Origin: Sphingomonas sp.
GTDB lineage: Bacteria; Pseudomonadota; Alphaproteobacteria; Sphingomonadales; Sphingomonadaceae
Reading direction: 5' to 3'
DNA length: 64,000 nt
NCBI GenBank assembly: GCA_017418975.1
Contig: JAFOMG010000030.1
Span: 124,001 to 188,000 of the forward strand
Shown here: piece by piece, positions 45,681 through 53,892 of the stretch
How positions within the stretch are numbered: position 1 is the stretch's first letter
Layout of the letters: every line of letters begins with the position of its first letter
Program-made: the position numbers and the translations under genes
Notes under the pieces: generated by a model
The model's input: only the letters and a program-made list of their open reading frames with translations
The model's database searches: none
What the model was told of the DNA's origin: nothing

Positions 45681-46268
45681 TCACGCCTCGGCCGCCCTGG
45701 CGTAGAGGCTGTTCAGCGGCCGGGCGAAGACGCGGCGGACCATCGGCTCGAAAAAGGCGAGCGGCGCACTGTCATAGGCGGGATCGAACGCCGCCTGGTC
45801 GTAGCGCGCGCAGAATTCCGCACATGCCTCGAAATGCGCATGGCCGCGAAACCCCTCGCGCACGTCGCGGTCCAGCCCGAGATGGTGGAAGAAATAATAG
45901 CCCTGGAAGGCGCCGTGCTTGTCGGCGATCCAGTGGAGCTCCTCGCTGACGAAGGGGCGCAGGATCGCGGCGGCGATCTCGGGATGGTTGTAGCTCCCCA
46001 GCGTGTCGCCGATATCGTGGAGCAGCGCCATCACCACATAATCCTCGCCGCGGCCGTCGCGATGCGCGCGCGTCGCGGTCTGGAGCGAATGCTGCAGCCG
46101 GTCGATCGCGAAACCGCCGAAATCCCCGTCGAGCAGCTTCAGGTGCGTCAGGATCCGATCGGGCAATCCACCCGCAAAGCCGCGGAACGCCCCGCCGATG
46201 ATCGCCCAGTCCTCGGCGGTGCCGTCGGTCATCGCATGGAATTTCGCGCGTTCGCCGCCCTGGTCCAT
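45681..46268 (-). CDS. HD-domain protein (PhnZ/inositol-oxygenase-like)
   Basis: 195 residues. LQHSLQTATRAHRDG, then the HD pair ALLHDIGDTLGSYNH near residue 85, and further histidines in KHGAFQGYYFFHHLGLD give the metal-ligand set of HD proteins. The spacing fits the mixed-valent di-iron oxygenase branch (PhnZ, MIOX) as well as phosphohydrolases. No phosphonate gene is next to it except, 2 kb on, a PEP mutase-like enzyme on the other strand. ATG 46268 follows GGAGAG. Confidence 0.75.
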   Translation of the reverse strand: MDQGGERAKFHAMTDGTAEDWAIIGGAFRGFAGGLPDRILTHLKLLDGDFGGFAIDRLQHSLQTATRAHRDGRGEDYVVMALLHDIGDTLGSYNHPEIAAAILRPFVSEELHWIADKHGAFQGYYFFHHLGLDRDVREGFRGHAHFEACAEFCARYDQAAFDPAYDSAPLAFFEPMVRRVFARPLNSLYARAAEA

Positions 46269-46360
46269 CCTCGCTCTCCGCAATCGCCCCGGTCTCGCGC
46301 CGGCGCGTACAAGCCTACGCCTCTTTGCCCCCGCCTGTCAGCGGTGTTAGAGGCTGGGGC

Positions 46361-47506
46361 GTGGCTACCCTGGATCCTAGCTCCCCGTTCCTCGCCCAGC
46401 CGTTGAAGCAGCCGGCGCCCGCCGGGCTGTCGCGCCCGTTCTTCGAGGACAAGAACCGCGCCTTCTGGATGCTCCAGGCCGGCGGCTGGACCGGCTATCT
46501 GCTGCTGCGCACCGTGGTGTCGCTGTCCAACGGCTTCAGCGTCGAGGGCGTGATCGCGGTGATCATCGAATCGATCATCGGCTATTGCCTGACGCTGCTG
46601 CTCTCGACGCTCTACGGCTATTATCGGCGGCTGCCGCGCATTCCGGGCATCCTGCTGACGCTGGCGACGCTGGGCACCGCGACGGCGATCTACGCGGTGC
46701 TCGACGCCTTCATCTATTCCTTCATCAAGATGCCGACGCCGAACATCTCGTTCAATCTCGTCGTCGGCACCGTGTTCATCAACTTCACCGTGCTGGCCGG
46801 CTGGTCCGCGCTCTATTTCGCGATCAACTTCTATCTGATCGTCGAGCAGCAGATCGACCAGATGCAGGCGCTGGAGATGCAGGCCAGCCATGCCCAGCTG
46901 GCGATGCTGCGCTACCAGCTCAACCCGCATTTCCTGTTCAACACGCTCAACTCGATCTCCACGCTGGTGCTGCTGAAGCAGACCGAGCGGGCGAACATCA
47001 TGCTCTCCCGCCTCTCTTCCTTCCTGCGCTACACGCTGGCGAACGAGCCGACCGCGCACGTCACCCTCGCCCAGGAGGCCGAGACGCTGAAGCTCTATCT
47101 CGAGATCGAGAAGATGCGCTTCGACGATCGCCTGCGCCCGCATTTCGACATAGACGAGCGCGTCGCCAAGGCGCGGCTGCCCTCGCTGCTGCTCCAGCCG
47201 CTCGTCGAGAATGCCATCAAATATGCGGTCACGCCCCAGGAAGAGGGCGCCGATATCACCGTCTCCGCTCGGCTCGCCGGAGAACGAGTGCAGATCGCCG
47301 TATCCGATACGGGTCCGGGATTGATCGAGGCCAAGCAGCGGCCGACCCTTTCAACCGGCGTGGGGCTCGCCAATATCAAGGAGCGGTTGGCCCAGGCTTT
47401 TGGGCCTGACCATCGATTTGAGACGCGTTCGGACCCAGGGAAGGGGTTCAGCGTTGAGATCGAGATACCGTTCCAGATCGAGGAACCTAATCGAGAGGCC
47501 GCATGA
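46361..47506 (+). CDS. LytS/YehU-type sensor histidine kinase
   Basis: 381 residues. Four membrane helices (about 35-160) are followed by a short coiled segment, the His_kinase domain with H190 in QLNPHFLFNTLNSIS, and an HATPase_c domain (LLQPLVENAIKYA; DTGPGL; GVGLANIKERL). This non-orthodox family pairs with LytTR regulators. GTG 46361 is preceded by AGAGG; an upstream TTG is possible. The stop overlaps the regulator gene by 4 nt. The signal it senses is unknown. Confidence 0.93.
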   Translation: MATLDPSSPFLAQPLKQPAPAGLSRPFFEDKNRAFWMLQAGGWTGYLLLRTVVSLSNGFSVEGVIAVIIESIIGYCLTLLLSTLYGYYRRLPRIPGILLTLATLGTATAIYAVLDAFIYSFIKMPTPNISFNLVVGTVFINFTVLAGWSALYFAINFYLIVEQQIDQMQALEMQASHAQLAMLRYQLNPHFLFNTLNSISTLVLLKQTERANIMLSRLSSFLRYTLANEPTAHVTLAQEAETLKLYLEIEKMRFDDRLRPHFDIDERVAKARLPSLLLQPLVENAIKYAVTPQEEGADITVSARLAGERVQIAVSDTGPGLIEAKQRPTLSTGVGLANIKERLAQAFGPDHRFETRSDPGKGFSVEIEIPFQIEEPNREAA

Positions 47507-48309
47507 CCATCCGTACTATTCTGGTCGACGACGAATCCCTGGCCATCCAGGGGCTCGAGCTGAGGCTTCAGGAACATGATGATGTCGAGATCATCGACAA
47601 ATGCTCGAACGGCCGCGAGGCGATCCGTTCGATCAAGACCCACAAGCCCGACCTTGTCTTCCTCGACATCCAGATGCCCGGGTTCGACGGCTTCTCCGTC
47701 GTCCAGGGTCTGATGGAAGTCGAGCCGCCGCTGTTCGTCTTCGTGACCGCCTATAGCGACCACGCGATCCGCGCTTTCGAGGCGCAGGCGGTGGACTATC
47801 TCATGAAGCCGGTCGAGCCGGCCCGGCTGGCCGACACGCTCGACCGGGTGCGCCAGCGCCTCAGCGAGAAGCGCGGCGTCGAGGAGATAGAGAAGCTGAA
47901 GGAAGTGCTCGCCGAAGTGGCGCCCGAGGCAGTCGACGAGATCGCCGCCTCGGCCGTGGACGGCGAGATGGCGTCGAGCCGCTTCGAGAAGCTGATCAAC
48001 ATCAAGGATCGCGGCCAGATCTTCCGCGTCGACGTCGACACGATCGAGCGGATCGACGCGGCCGGCGATTACATGTGCATCTATACCGGCGACAACACGC
48101 TGATCCTGCGCGAGACGATGAAGGACCTCGAGAAGCGCCTCGATCCGCGCCGCTTCCAGCGCGTCCACCGCTCGACCATCGTCAATCTCGACCTGGTCCG
48201 CCAGGTCAAGCCGCACACCAATGGCGAATGTTTCCTCGTGCTCGATTCGGGCGCGCAGGTGAAGGTGAGCCGCTCCTATCGCGACGTGGTGGCGCGGTTC
48301 GTCCACTAG
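47503..48309 (+). CDS. LytTR-family response regulator
   Basis: 268 residues. A receiver domain with acidic pocket VDDES, phosphoacceptor D55 in VFLDIQMPG and K in YLMKPVEPA, a charged linker, then a LytTR DNA-binding domain (VDVDTIERIDAAGDYMCIYTG; RVHRSTIVNLDLVRQVKP). It works with the kinase encoded just upstream. LytTR regulators bind paired short direct repeats; no such site is evident next to the operon. Confidence 0.95.
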   Translation: MTIRTILVDDESLAIQGLELRLQEHDDVEIIDKCSNGREAIRSIKTHKPDLVFLDIQMPGFDGFSVVQGLMEVEPPLFVFVTAYSDHAIRAFEAQAVDYLMKPVEPARLADTLDRVRQRLSEKRGVEEIEKLKEVLAEVAPEAVDEIAASAVDGEMASSRFEKLINIKDRGQIFRVDVDTIERIDAAGDYMCIYTGDNTLILRETMKDLEKRLDPRRFQRVHRSTIVNLDLVRQVKPHTNGECFLVLDSGAQVKVSRSYRDVVARFVH

Positions 48310-48342
48310 GCCGGGGCTCCGGACAAGCCCTCGAACCCATGC

Positions 48343-48372
48343 CCGTCATCCCCCCGAAAGCGGGGATGACGG
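48343..48372. repeat. Hairpin repeat
   Basis: Arms CCGTCATCCCC (48343-48353) and GGGGATGACGG (48362-48372) are exact complements with a short loop. There is no T-run, so it is a REP-like element or a weak terminator 34 bp after the LytTR gene. Confidence 0.7.
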
Positions 48373-48493
48373 CGGGGAGCAGCGGGACGGCGAATGGACA
48401 CATCTGTCAGCATCATCACGGGGTTGCGCCACCGCCCCCTTGCGGCAGCGCCAATCCCCCTCTAGAACAATACATGAACAAGAGGGGTTCTCC

Positions 48494-49258
48494 ATGTCCA
48501 AGTATCAGAGCTTTGCCGCGCTCCATGTGCCCGGCGATCCGGTGATCCTGTTCAACGTGTGGGACGCGGGCAGCGCGCGCGCGGCGGAGCGCGCCGGCGC
48601 GCGGGCGATTGCCACGGGCAGTGCCTCGGTCTCCACCGCGCACGGCTATGACGATGCGGAGGCGCTGCCGCTCGACCTGGCGCTGGCCAATGCGCGGCGC
48701 ACGGTGGCGGCGGTGGCGCTGCCGGTGAGCGTGGATTTCGAGGGCGGCTATGCGGTCGATCCCGACGCGGTCGCCGCCAATGTCGAGAAGCTCGCCGCCA
48801 CCGGCGCGATCGGCTGCAATTTCGAGGACCAGATCGTCGCCAGCCACGGCACGGCGGCGCGCATGCTGCACGGAGTCGAGGAGCAGGCGGCCCGCATCGC
48901 CGCCATCCGCTGGACGGTGGGCCCGGATTTCTTCCTCAACGCCCGGACCGACATCTTCCTGATCGCGCCGGGCGACACGCACGACGTCGCGATGGCCGAT
49001 GCGGCGATCGCGCGCGGCAAGGCCTATGCCGATGCCGGCGCGAGCGGCTTCTTCGTCCCCGGCCTCGCCGATCTCGCGCTGCTCGAGCGGGTGGCGAAGG
49101 CAGTGCCGCTGCCGGTGAACTTCATGGCGTTTCCCGGCGCCCCGGATGCCAGGGCGGTGGCGGAGACCGGCATCGCGCGGATCAGCCACGGGCCCTTCCC
49201 GCACATGGCCGCGCTCAAGGCGTTCGAGGATGCGGCGCGGGCGGCGTTCGGGGGGTGA
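48494..49258 (+). CDS. Isocitrate lyase/PEP mutase-superfamily enzyme
   Basis: 254 residues. FNVWDAGSARAAERAGARAIATGSASVS near the N-terminus, VDFEGGYA near residue 80, FEDQIVASHG and LNARTDIFL show the phosphoenolpyruvate mutase fold. Members include PEP mutase, oxaloacetate hydrolase and methylisocitrate-type lyases; the KKCGH lyase motif is absent. AGAGGGG precedes ATG 48494. The reaction cannot be fixed from sequence. Confidence 0.88.
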   Translation: MSKYQSFAALHVPGDPVILFNVWDAGSARAAERAGARAIATGSASVSTAHGYDDAEALPLDLALANARRTVAAVALPVSVDFEGGYAVDPDAVAANVEKLAATGAIGCNFEDQIVASHGTAARMLHGVEEQAARIAAIRWTVGPDFFLNARTDIFLIAPGDTHDVAMADAAIARGKAYADAGASGFFVPGLADLALLERVAKAVPLPVNFMAFPGAPDARAVAETGIARISHGPFPHMAALKAFEDAARAAFGG

Positions 49259-49266
49259 ACCTGAAG

Positions 49267-49300
49267 CCCCCTCCCTGAAAGGGAGGGGGTTGGGGGTGGG
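49267..49300 (+). repeat. Left inverted repeat of the DUF559 cassette
   Basis: CCCCTCCCTGAAAGGGAGGG followed by GGTTGGGGGTGGG. It is a near-perfect inverted copy of 49673-49703 and itself folds (CCCTCCCT against AGGGAGGG). It begins 8 bp after the PEP mutase-like gene. Confidence 0.85.
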
Positions 49301-49332
49301 TCGACGCCCGCTAAACGGCAGGGGACGAGGCA

Positions 49333-49707
49333 ATGCAGCGCACGCCACCCGAACTGACGTCGAATGCACGGGCTTTACGCTTCAACGCGACCGACGCCGA
49401 ACATCGCCTTTGGCAGCAGCTCCGCCAAATCCGTCCCCGCTTCACCCGGCAGCTGGTGGTGAGCCATTACATCCTCGATTTCGCCTGCAGGACTTGCAAG
49501 CTGGCAATCGAGCTCGACGGCGGGCAGCATGCCGGAAGCGGCGCAGATACGGTGCGCACGGCCTATCTGGAAGACCGGGGCTGGACCGTCCTGTGTTTCT
49601 GGAACCATGACGTGCTGGAGAATATCGAGGGGGTGGTGGAAACGATCCTCGCAACCGTCTCGCGAGCTTCCACCCACCCCAACCCCTCCCTTCCAGGGAG
49701 GGGCTAA
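49333..49707 (+). CDS. DUF559 endonuclease-domain protein
   Basis: 124 residues. LTSNARALRFNATDAEHRLWQQLR, then FTRQLVVSHYILDFACRTCKLAIELDGGQH and TVLCFWNHDVLEN match DUF559, which has the Vsr/PD-(D/E)xK endonuclease fold; the D-x..E-x-D pair in DFACR and ELDGGQH is present. The last ~12 codons (STHPNPSLPGRG) lie in the right inverted repeat, so the repeat supplies the C-terminus. The biological role of the family is not established. Confidence 0.9.
   Translation: MQRTPPELTSNARALRFNATDAEHRLWQQLRQIRPRFTRQLVVSHYILDFACRTCKLAIELDGGQHAGSGADTVRTAYLEDRGWTVLCFWNHDVLENIEGVVETILATVSRASTHPNPSLPGRG
49673..49703 (-). repeat. Right inverted repeat of the DUF559 cassette
   Basis: CCCACCCCAACCCCTCCC followed by TTCCAGGGAGGGG, the reverse complement of the left repeat with a few changes. 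It covers the end of the DUF559 reading frame. Confidence 0.85.
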
Positions 49708-49728
49708 AAGACTTCTATCGCCTGCCCC

Positions 49729-49992
49729 TCAGCCCTTGTCGGCGGCGTCTTCGGCGGGGCGTTCGAACCAGGCCTCGACCGGGCCGACCAGCTTGATCGT
49801 CAGCGGGTTGCCCTTGCGATCGACCTTGTTGCCGAGCGCAACGCGGACCCAGCCCTCGGAGATGCAATATTCCTCGACGTCGCGGCGCTCATTGCCCTTG
49901 AAGCGGATGCCGATGCCGCGCTCCAGCAGCTCGCGCTGGAAATAGGGGCTGCTCTGGTTGACCGACAGACGGTCCGGGGGCGTGTCACTCAT
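49729..49992 (-). CDS. DUF3297 family protein
   Basis: 87 residues. MSDTPPDRLSVNQSSPYF, LERGIGIRFKGNE and VEEYCISEGWVRVALG match the compact DUF3297 family, found widely in alpha- and gammaproteobacteria; the function is unknown. No signal or membrane segment. Start at ATG 49992; it lies 16 bp downstream of the flavoprotein gene and may share its transcript. Confidence 0.92.
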   Translation of the reverse strand: MSDTPPDRLSVNQSSPYFQRELLERGIGIRFKGNERRDVEEYCISEGWVRVALGNKVDRKGNPLTIKLVGPVEAWFERPAEDAADKG

Positions 49993-50008
49993 GGGCAGCC
50001 CTTTGCCG

Positions 50009-51670
50009 CTATTGGCGCAGGCTTTCAAGATAACGGTGGATCGAGGAGACCACCACCGACCCCTCCCCCACGCCCGAGGCAACTCGCTTGACCGAGCCGG
50101 AGCGCACGTCGCCGACCGCGAAGATCCCCGGCCTGGACGAGCAGAAGAACGTCTCGCCGCTCCCCGTCCGCACGAAGCCGGCGGGATCCAGGTCGAGGCA
50201 GCCGTCCAGCCAGTCGGTCGAGGGCACCGCGCCGATCATCACGAACAGCGCCCCCATGGCGCGCCGGCTCGTCTCGCCGGTCCGGCGGTCGGTCCAGCTC
50301 AGGCCGGTCAGGTGCCGCTCGCCTTCCAGCTCGGTCACTTCGGTGAAGGGGTGCAGCGTGATCCGGTCCGAAGCCTCGATCCGCTCGATCAGATAGCGCG
50401 ACATGGTGTCGGCCAGCCCCTTGCCGCGGACGAGAATATGGACATGGCCGGCGCTGCGGGCGAGGTAGATCGCCGCCTGCCCGGCCGAGTTGCCGCCGCC
50501 CACCACCACCACTTCCTGCCCGGCGCACAGCCCGGCCTCCATGTTGGTGGCGGCATAATAGATGCCGTTGCCCTCCAGCGCGGCATAGCCCGGCAGGTCG
50601 AGCTTGCGGTAGCGGGCCCCGGTGGCGACCACCACGGCACGCGAGCGGATCTCGGTCCCGTCGTCGAGCCGCACGGTGAACGGCGTGGCGGAACAGTCGA
50701 GCCCGACCGCATCGCGCGAGATCAGCAGCCGCGCGCCGAATTTCTGCGCCTGCACCTGCGCCCGCCCGGCCAGCGCCTGGCCCGAGATGCCGGTCGGGAA
50801 GCCGAGATAATTCTCGATCTTCGAGCTGGTCCCGGCCTGGCCGCCCGGCGCGATCGATTCGACGACGATCGTGTCGAGCCCTTCCGAGGCGGCATAGACG
50901 GCGGAGGCCAGCCCGGCCGGGCCGCCGCCGACCACGGCGACGTCATGGACATGGGCGGAATCGAGCTCGACGGTGAGGCCCAGCGCGTCGGCGACCTGGC
51001 CGTTGCTCGGCCGGCGCAGCGTCTGGCCGCGAACGACCACCACGGGCAGGTCCTCCGGGGCGAGCTGGAAACAGGCGAGGAAGCCGCCGGCATCGGCATC
51101 GGTCTCGGTATCGATCTGGCGGTGGGGCAGGCCGTTGCGGCGCAGGAAGCTCTCGATCCGGGCAGTGGCCGCGCCGTGCGCGGGGCCGATCAGCGCGATA
51201 CCTGCCTCGCCGTGCAGCATCATGCCCACCCGGCGCAGGATGAAGGCGCGCATCACCACTTCGCCGATATCCGGCTCGGCGGCGATCAGGCGGCGAAAGG
51301 CGAGCCGCTCGACCCGGGCGACGCGGGTGCCGGGCAGCGCCCGGGCGGAGACGAGGATCTTGCGATCGTTGAACAGATCGAGCTCGCCGGTGAACTGGCG
51401 GGGGCCATGGACGTGCACGACATGCTCGCGGCCCTTGGCATCGACGTCGAGCACTTCGACCGCGCCGGCCAGCACCAGGAAGAAATCGACGCTGCGCTGC
51501 CCCCGCTCGAACAGGAAGCCGCCCTCCGGCCATTCCTCGACGCTGCCAAAGGCGGCGGTGCGCCCGGCCATGTCGTCGTCGAGCTCGGGGAAAGTCTGGG
51601 CTTCCCGGCGATAGGGATCGGAAGGATCAGCGGCATGCTGCCGCGGCTGCGGGTGCGAATCGGTGCCCAT
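50009..51670 (-). CDS. Thioredoxin reductase-like flavoprotein with N-terminal cNMP-binding domain
   Basis: 553 residues. Residues ~30-140 form a CRP-like cyclic-nucleotide-binding barrel (FLFERGQRSVDFFLVLAG; PRQFTGELDLF), ~160-230 a thioredoxin-like module (DLPVVVVRGQTLRRPS), and ~240-553 a thioredoxin reductase domain with FAD motif VVGGGPAGLASAV, NADP motif VVGGGNSAGQAA and IFAVGDVRSG. The CxxC redox pair expected after the first GxGxxG part is absent (GIYYAATNMEAGLC). It may thus be an NADPH-dependent sensor or a reductase with another acceptor. Confidence 0.92.
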   Translation of the reverse strand: MGTDSHPQPRQHAADPSDPYRREAQTFPELDDDMAGRTAAFGSVEEWPEGGFLFERGQRSVDFFLVLAGAVEVLDVDAKGREHVVHVHGPRQFTGELDLFNDRKILVSARALPGTRVARVERLAFRRLIAAEPDIGEVVMRAFILRRVGMMLHGEAGIALIGPAHGAATARIESFLRRNGLPHRQIDTETDADAGGFLACFQLAPEDLPVVVVRGQTLRRPSNGQVADALGLTVELDSAHVHDVAVVGGGPAGLASAVYAASEGLDTIVVESIAPGGQAGTSSKIENYLGFPTGISGQALAGRAQVQAQKFGARLLISRDAVGLDCSATPFTVRLDDGTEIRSRAVVVATGARYRKLDLPGYAALEGNGIYYAATNMEAGLCAGQEVVVVGGGNSAGQAAIYLARSAGHVHILVRGKGLADTMSRYLIERIEASDRITLHPFTEVTELEGERHLTGLSWTDRRTGETSRRAMGALFVMIGAVPSTDWLDGCLDLDPAGFVRTGSGETFFCSSRPGIFAVGDVRSGSVKRVASGVGEGSVVVSSIHRYLESLRQ

Positions 51671-51717
51671 GCCCGCAGCGTAACGGAGGGGCGGCGCCAG
51701 GCCACCCCCCCGAAGCG

Positions 51718-52089
51718 TCAGCGGCAGTAGCGGACCCGCACCGGGCGATCGAGATAGGGATCCCACACCCGGCGGACCTCGCAATAGCCACGATAGGACC
51801 GGTAATAGTCGCGATAATAATAGCCGTCGGTCGGGTAATAGCCATGATCGCGATAATAGCGGCGATCATAGTCGTAGCGGCGATCATAATGGTCGTAGCG
51901 GCGGCCGTCGCTGGCGATCGCGGCGCCGATGGCGAGGCCGGCGATACCCGCGACGATCGCGGTGCCGGTGCCGTCATGGCCACGATAACGGCCACCATAG
52001 CGCTGCGCCTCGGCCGCCGGCGCGGCGGCGACCAGCACGGTCGCACCCAGGACGGTGCCGAGCACGGCCTTCTTCAAGAAATCGGTCAT
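51718..52089 (-). CDS. Secreted Tyr/Arg/Asp-rich protein
   Basis: 123 residues. A signal peptide (LGTVLGATVLVAAAPAAEA) is followed by a glycine-rich hydrophobic segment (GTAIVAGIAGLAIGAAIA) and repeats of YDRRY/YYRDY, ending with a CEVRRVWDPYLDRPVRVRYC block with two cysteines. Similar small proteins are common in sphingomonads and are of unknown function. GAGGAGGAAAG precedes ATG 52089. Confidence 0.78.
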   Translation of the reverse strand: MTDFLKKAVLGTVLGATVLVAAAPAAEAQRYGGRYRGHDGTGTAIVAGIAGLAIGAAIASDGRRYDHYDRRYDYDRRYYRDHGYYPTDGYYYRDYYRSYRGYCEVRRVWDPYLDRPVRVRYCR

Positions 52090-52232
52090 CACTTTCCTCC
52101 TCATTAGCGGGCGCCTGCCGGCCGTCCGAGGAGGGACGAGTCGCGGCGCTGAGGGTATCGGGATAACGCCCGGCGGCTGAACTGGTTCGGAATCGGTTGT
52201 TAAGCAGCCGTTTAGGCGGTTAAGGCCGCACC

Positions 52233-52631
52233 ATGCGCTACTGGCTCCTTCGCTCCGAACCCGACGCCTATTCCTGGGACGACCTGGTCCGCGACGGGGC
52301 GACCGAATGGAACGGCGTGCGCAACTATACCGCGCGCAACTTCCTGAAGGACATGGCACCGGGCGACCAGGCGCTGTTCTATCATTCGAACACCGAGAAA
52401 GCGGCGGTGGGGATCATGGAGATCACCCGCGCCTGGCAGCCGGACGGCGACGACGGCAAATGGGCCAGCGTCGCGGTGAAGCCGGTGCGCAAGCTCGCCA
52501 GGCCGGTCACGCTGGCGATGCTCAAGGCCGAGCCGCGACTCGCCGCGCTCGAAGTGCTCCGCCAGTCGCGCCTGTCGGTGACGCCGGTGCGCGACGACGA
52601 ATGGGCGGTGATCCTCGAACTGGGCAGCTAG
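52233..52631 (+). CDS. EVE-domain protein
   Basis: 132 residues, a single EVE (PUA-like) domain: MRYWLLRSEPDAYSWDDL at the N-terminus, WNGVRNYTARNFLKDM, GDQALFYHSN and RLSVTPVRDDEW. EVE domains bind modified bases such as 5-methylcytosine or RNA, and occur in modification-dependent restriction systems. Here it stands alone, as in many proteobacteria. It diverges from the Tyr-rich gene. Confidence 0.95.
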   Translation: MRYWLLRSEPDAYSWDDLVRDGATEWNGVRNYTARNFLKDMAPGDQALFYHSNTEKAAVGIMEITRAWQPDGDDGKWASVAVKPVRKLARPVTLAMLKAEPRLAALEVLRQSRLSVTPVRDDEWAVILELGS

Positions 52632-52671
52632 ATTGAGGACTCATATTCCGCCTTCGCCAGCCCGGCCCTGA

Positions 52672-52776
52672 GCCGGCGTCCCGCCGTCTCGGCAGCGCAG
52701 GAAGAAGCGGGATTCCGGCGCAAGGCCGCGATGACGGCAGAAAACAGATGCTTGCCTGCGTTCTCAACCCAGGGGC
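52672..52776 (-). repeat. Dispersed repeat, copy B (inverted relative to copy A)
   Basis: Read on the minus strand from 52776 it gives CTGGGTTGAGAAC, TTTTCTGCCGTC and GCGCCGGAATCCCGCTTCTTC in the same order as copy A at 10351. It fills most of the 334-bp gap after the EVE gene; nothing else is seen there apart from a hairpin fragment at 52798. Confidence 0.65.
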
Positions 52777-52797
52777 CCGACTCAACCGGCAAAGCTC

Positions 52798-52823
52798 GCC
52801 ATACCCGCCTGCACGGGGATGAG
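52798..52823. repeat. Hairpin repeat fragment
   Basis: ACCCGCCTGCACGGGGAT is an imperfect stem similar to 45583-45607, located next to dispersed repeat copy B. Confidence 0.4.
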
Positions 52824-52965
52824 GGTTGCGGGCACATGAGGCCCCAACCGGGGCCCAGTCCCTCCGCAGCGCATTTCAAGGAGCGGCCGGGCAACGAACC
52901 GGCCGCATGAACCAAGCGGGCCCAATCCTACATTGCAAGGCCAATCGGCCGAGAGACGGACGCCG

Positions 52966-53835
52966 TCACGGCACCAGCAAGGGCCGCATCCTCGGCACCG
53001 CGACCGCCAGCTCGTCCGCCACCATCTTCGAGAAGAAATCGGCGCCCACCGGCCCGAGATGCGTATAGTCGAAGGCCAGCCTGGCATCGCCGAGCGGCTC
53101 GACCGCGGCATTGTTCTGCGGCGCCGAGGGCGCGGCGGCGGCGGTGGGGTTGGCGATCGTGGTGCCGGCGAGCGCCGCGGCGGCGACTTCGCGGGCCGGC
53201 GGCACCTGGGCGAAGCGATTGGCCAGCGACGGGCCCAGCGCCTCGACGGCATCGGCGCTGCGCTTGTTGAGGTCGATCAGCGGCACCCGCAGCTCCGCCG
53301 CCACTCGGCGGATCGACTCGGCCCAGGGATCGAGGTCGCGATCGAGCCGGCCCGCCTTGAACTGGCGGCGGGTGAGCGGCGTGAGGAGGATCGGCTCCGC
53401 GCCCGCCGCCCGCGCTTCCCGCACATAGCGCCGGAGATTGGCGGGGAATTCGGTGGCAAGGTCGGTCGAGCGGCCCGGCTTGCCCGGCTGGTCGTTATGG
53501 CCGAACTGGATGAGCACCCAGGTCTTCACGAAGCCCGGCGTCTTCATCTCGGCCAGGGCAAGGTCCCAGCTCCCCTCGGCCCGGTAGCTATGGGTGCTGC
53601 GCCCGCCCCGGGCCAGGTTCACGCACGCCGCGAAGCTGGTGACGTGATAGGCGCAGAAGCTGCCGCCCCAGCCCGAAAGCACCTGGGTGGTCGAATCGCC
53701 GACCAGGATGATCTTCGAGGCCTTGATCGGCACCGCCGGCGGGCGGTCCGTGACGGCGGACGGCGGCGGAGTCTGCGCCCGGGCCATACCGGCCGAAAGC
53801 GCCAGGCCCAGCCCGGCGAGCAGCATCACGCGCAT
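52966..53835 (-). CDS. Secreted SGNH hydrolase (rhamnogalacturonan acetylesterase-like)
   Basis: 289 residues with a signal peptide (LLAGLGLALSAGMARA). SGNH blocks are clear: LVGDSTTQ (nucleophilic Ser), CVNLARGGRSTHS (Gly), IQFGHNDQPG (Asn) and FDYTHLGPVG (Asp and His). The GGRSTHS and HNDQPG forms are those of CE12-type rhamnogalacturonan or pectin acetylesterases, acting on plant polymers outside the cytoplasm. A Pro/Ala insert lies near residue 240. ATG 53835 follows GGGAGGG. Confidence 0.92.
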   Translation of the reverse strand: MRVMLLAGLGLALSAGMARAQTPPPSAVTDRPPAVPIKASKIILVGDSTTQVLSGWGGSFCAYHVTSFAACVNLARGGRSTHSYRAEGSWDLALAEMKTPGFVKTWVLIQFGHNDQPGKPGRSTDLATEFPANLRRYVREARAAGAEPILLTPLTRRQFKAGRLDRDLDPWAESIRRVAAELRVPLIDLNKRSADAVEALGPSLANRFAQVPPAREVAAAALAGTTIANPTAAAAPSAPQNNAAVEPLGDARLAFDYTHLGPVGADFFSKMVADELAVAVPRMRPLLVP

Positions 53836-53892
53836 CCCCATCCCTCCCGAATCCGTTTGCGCAAGGCTATATGACACCGGTGCCAATGACAA

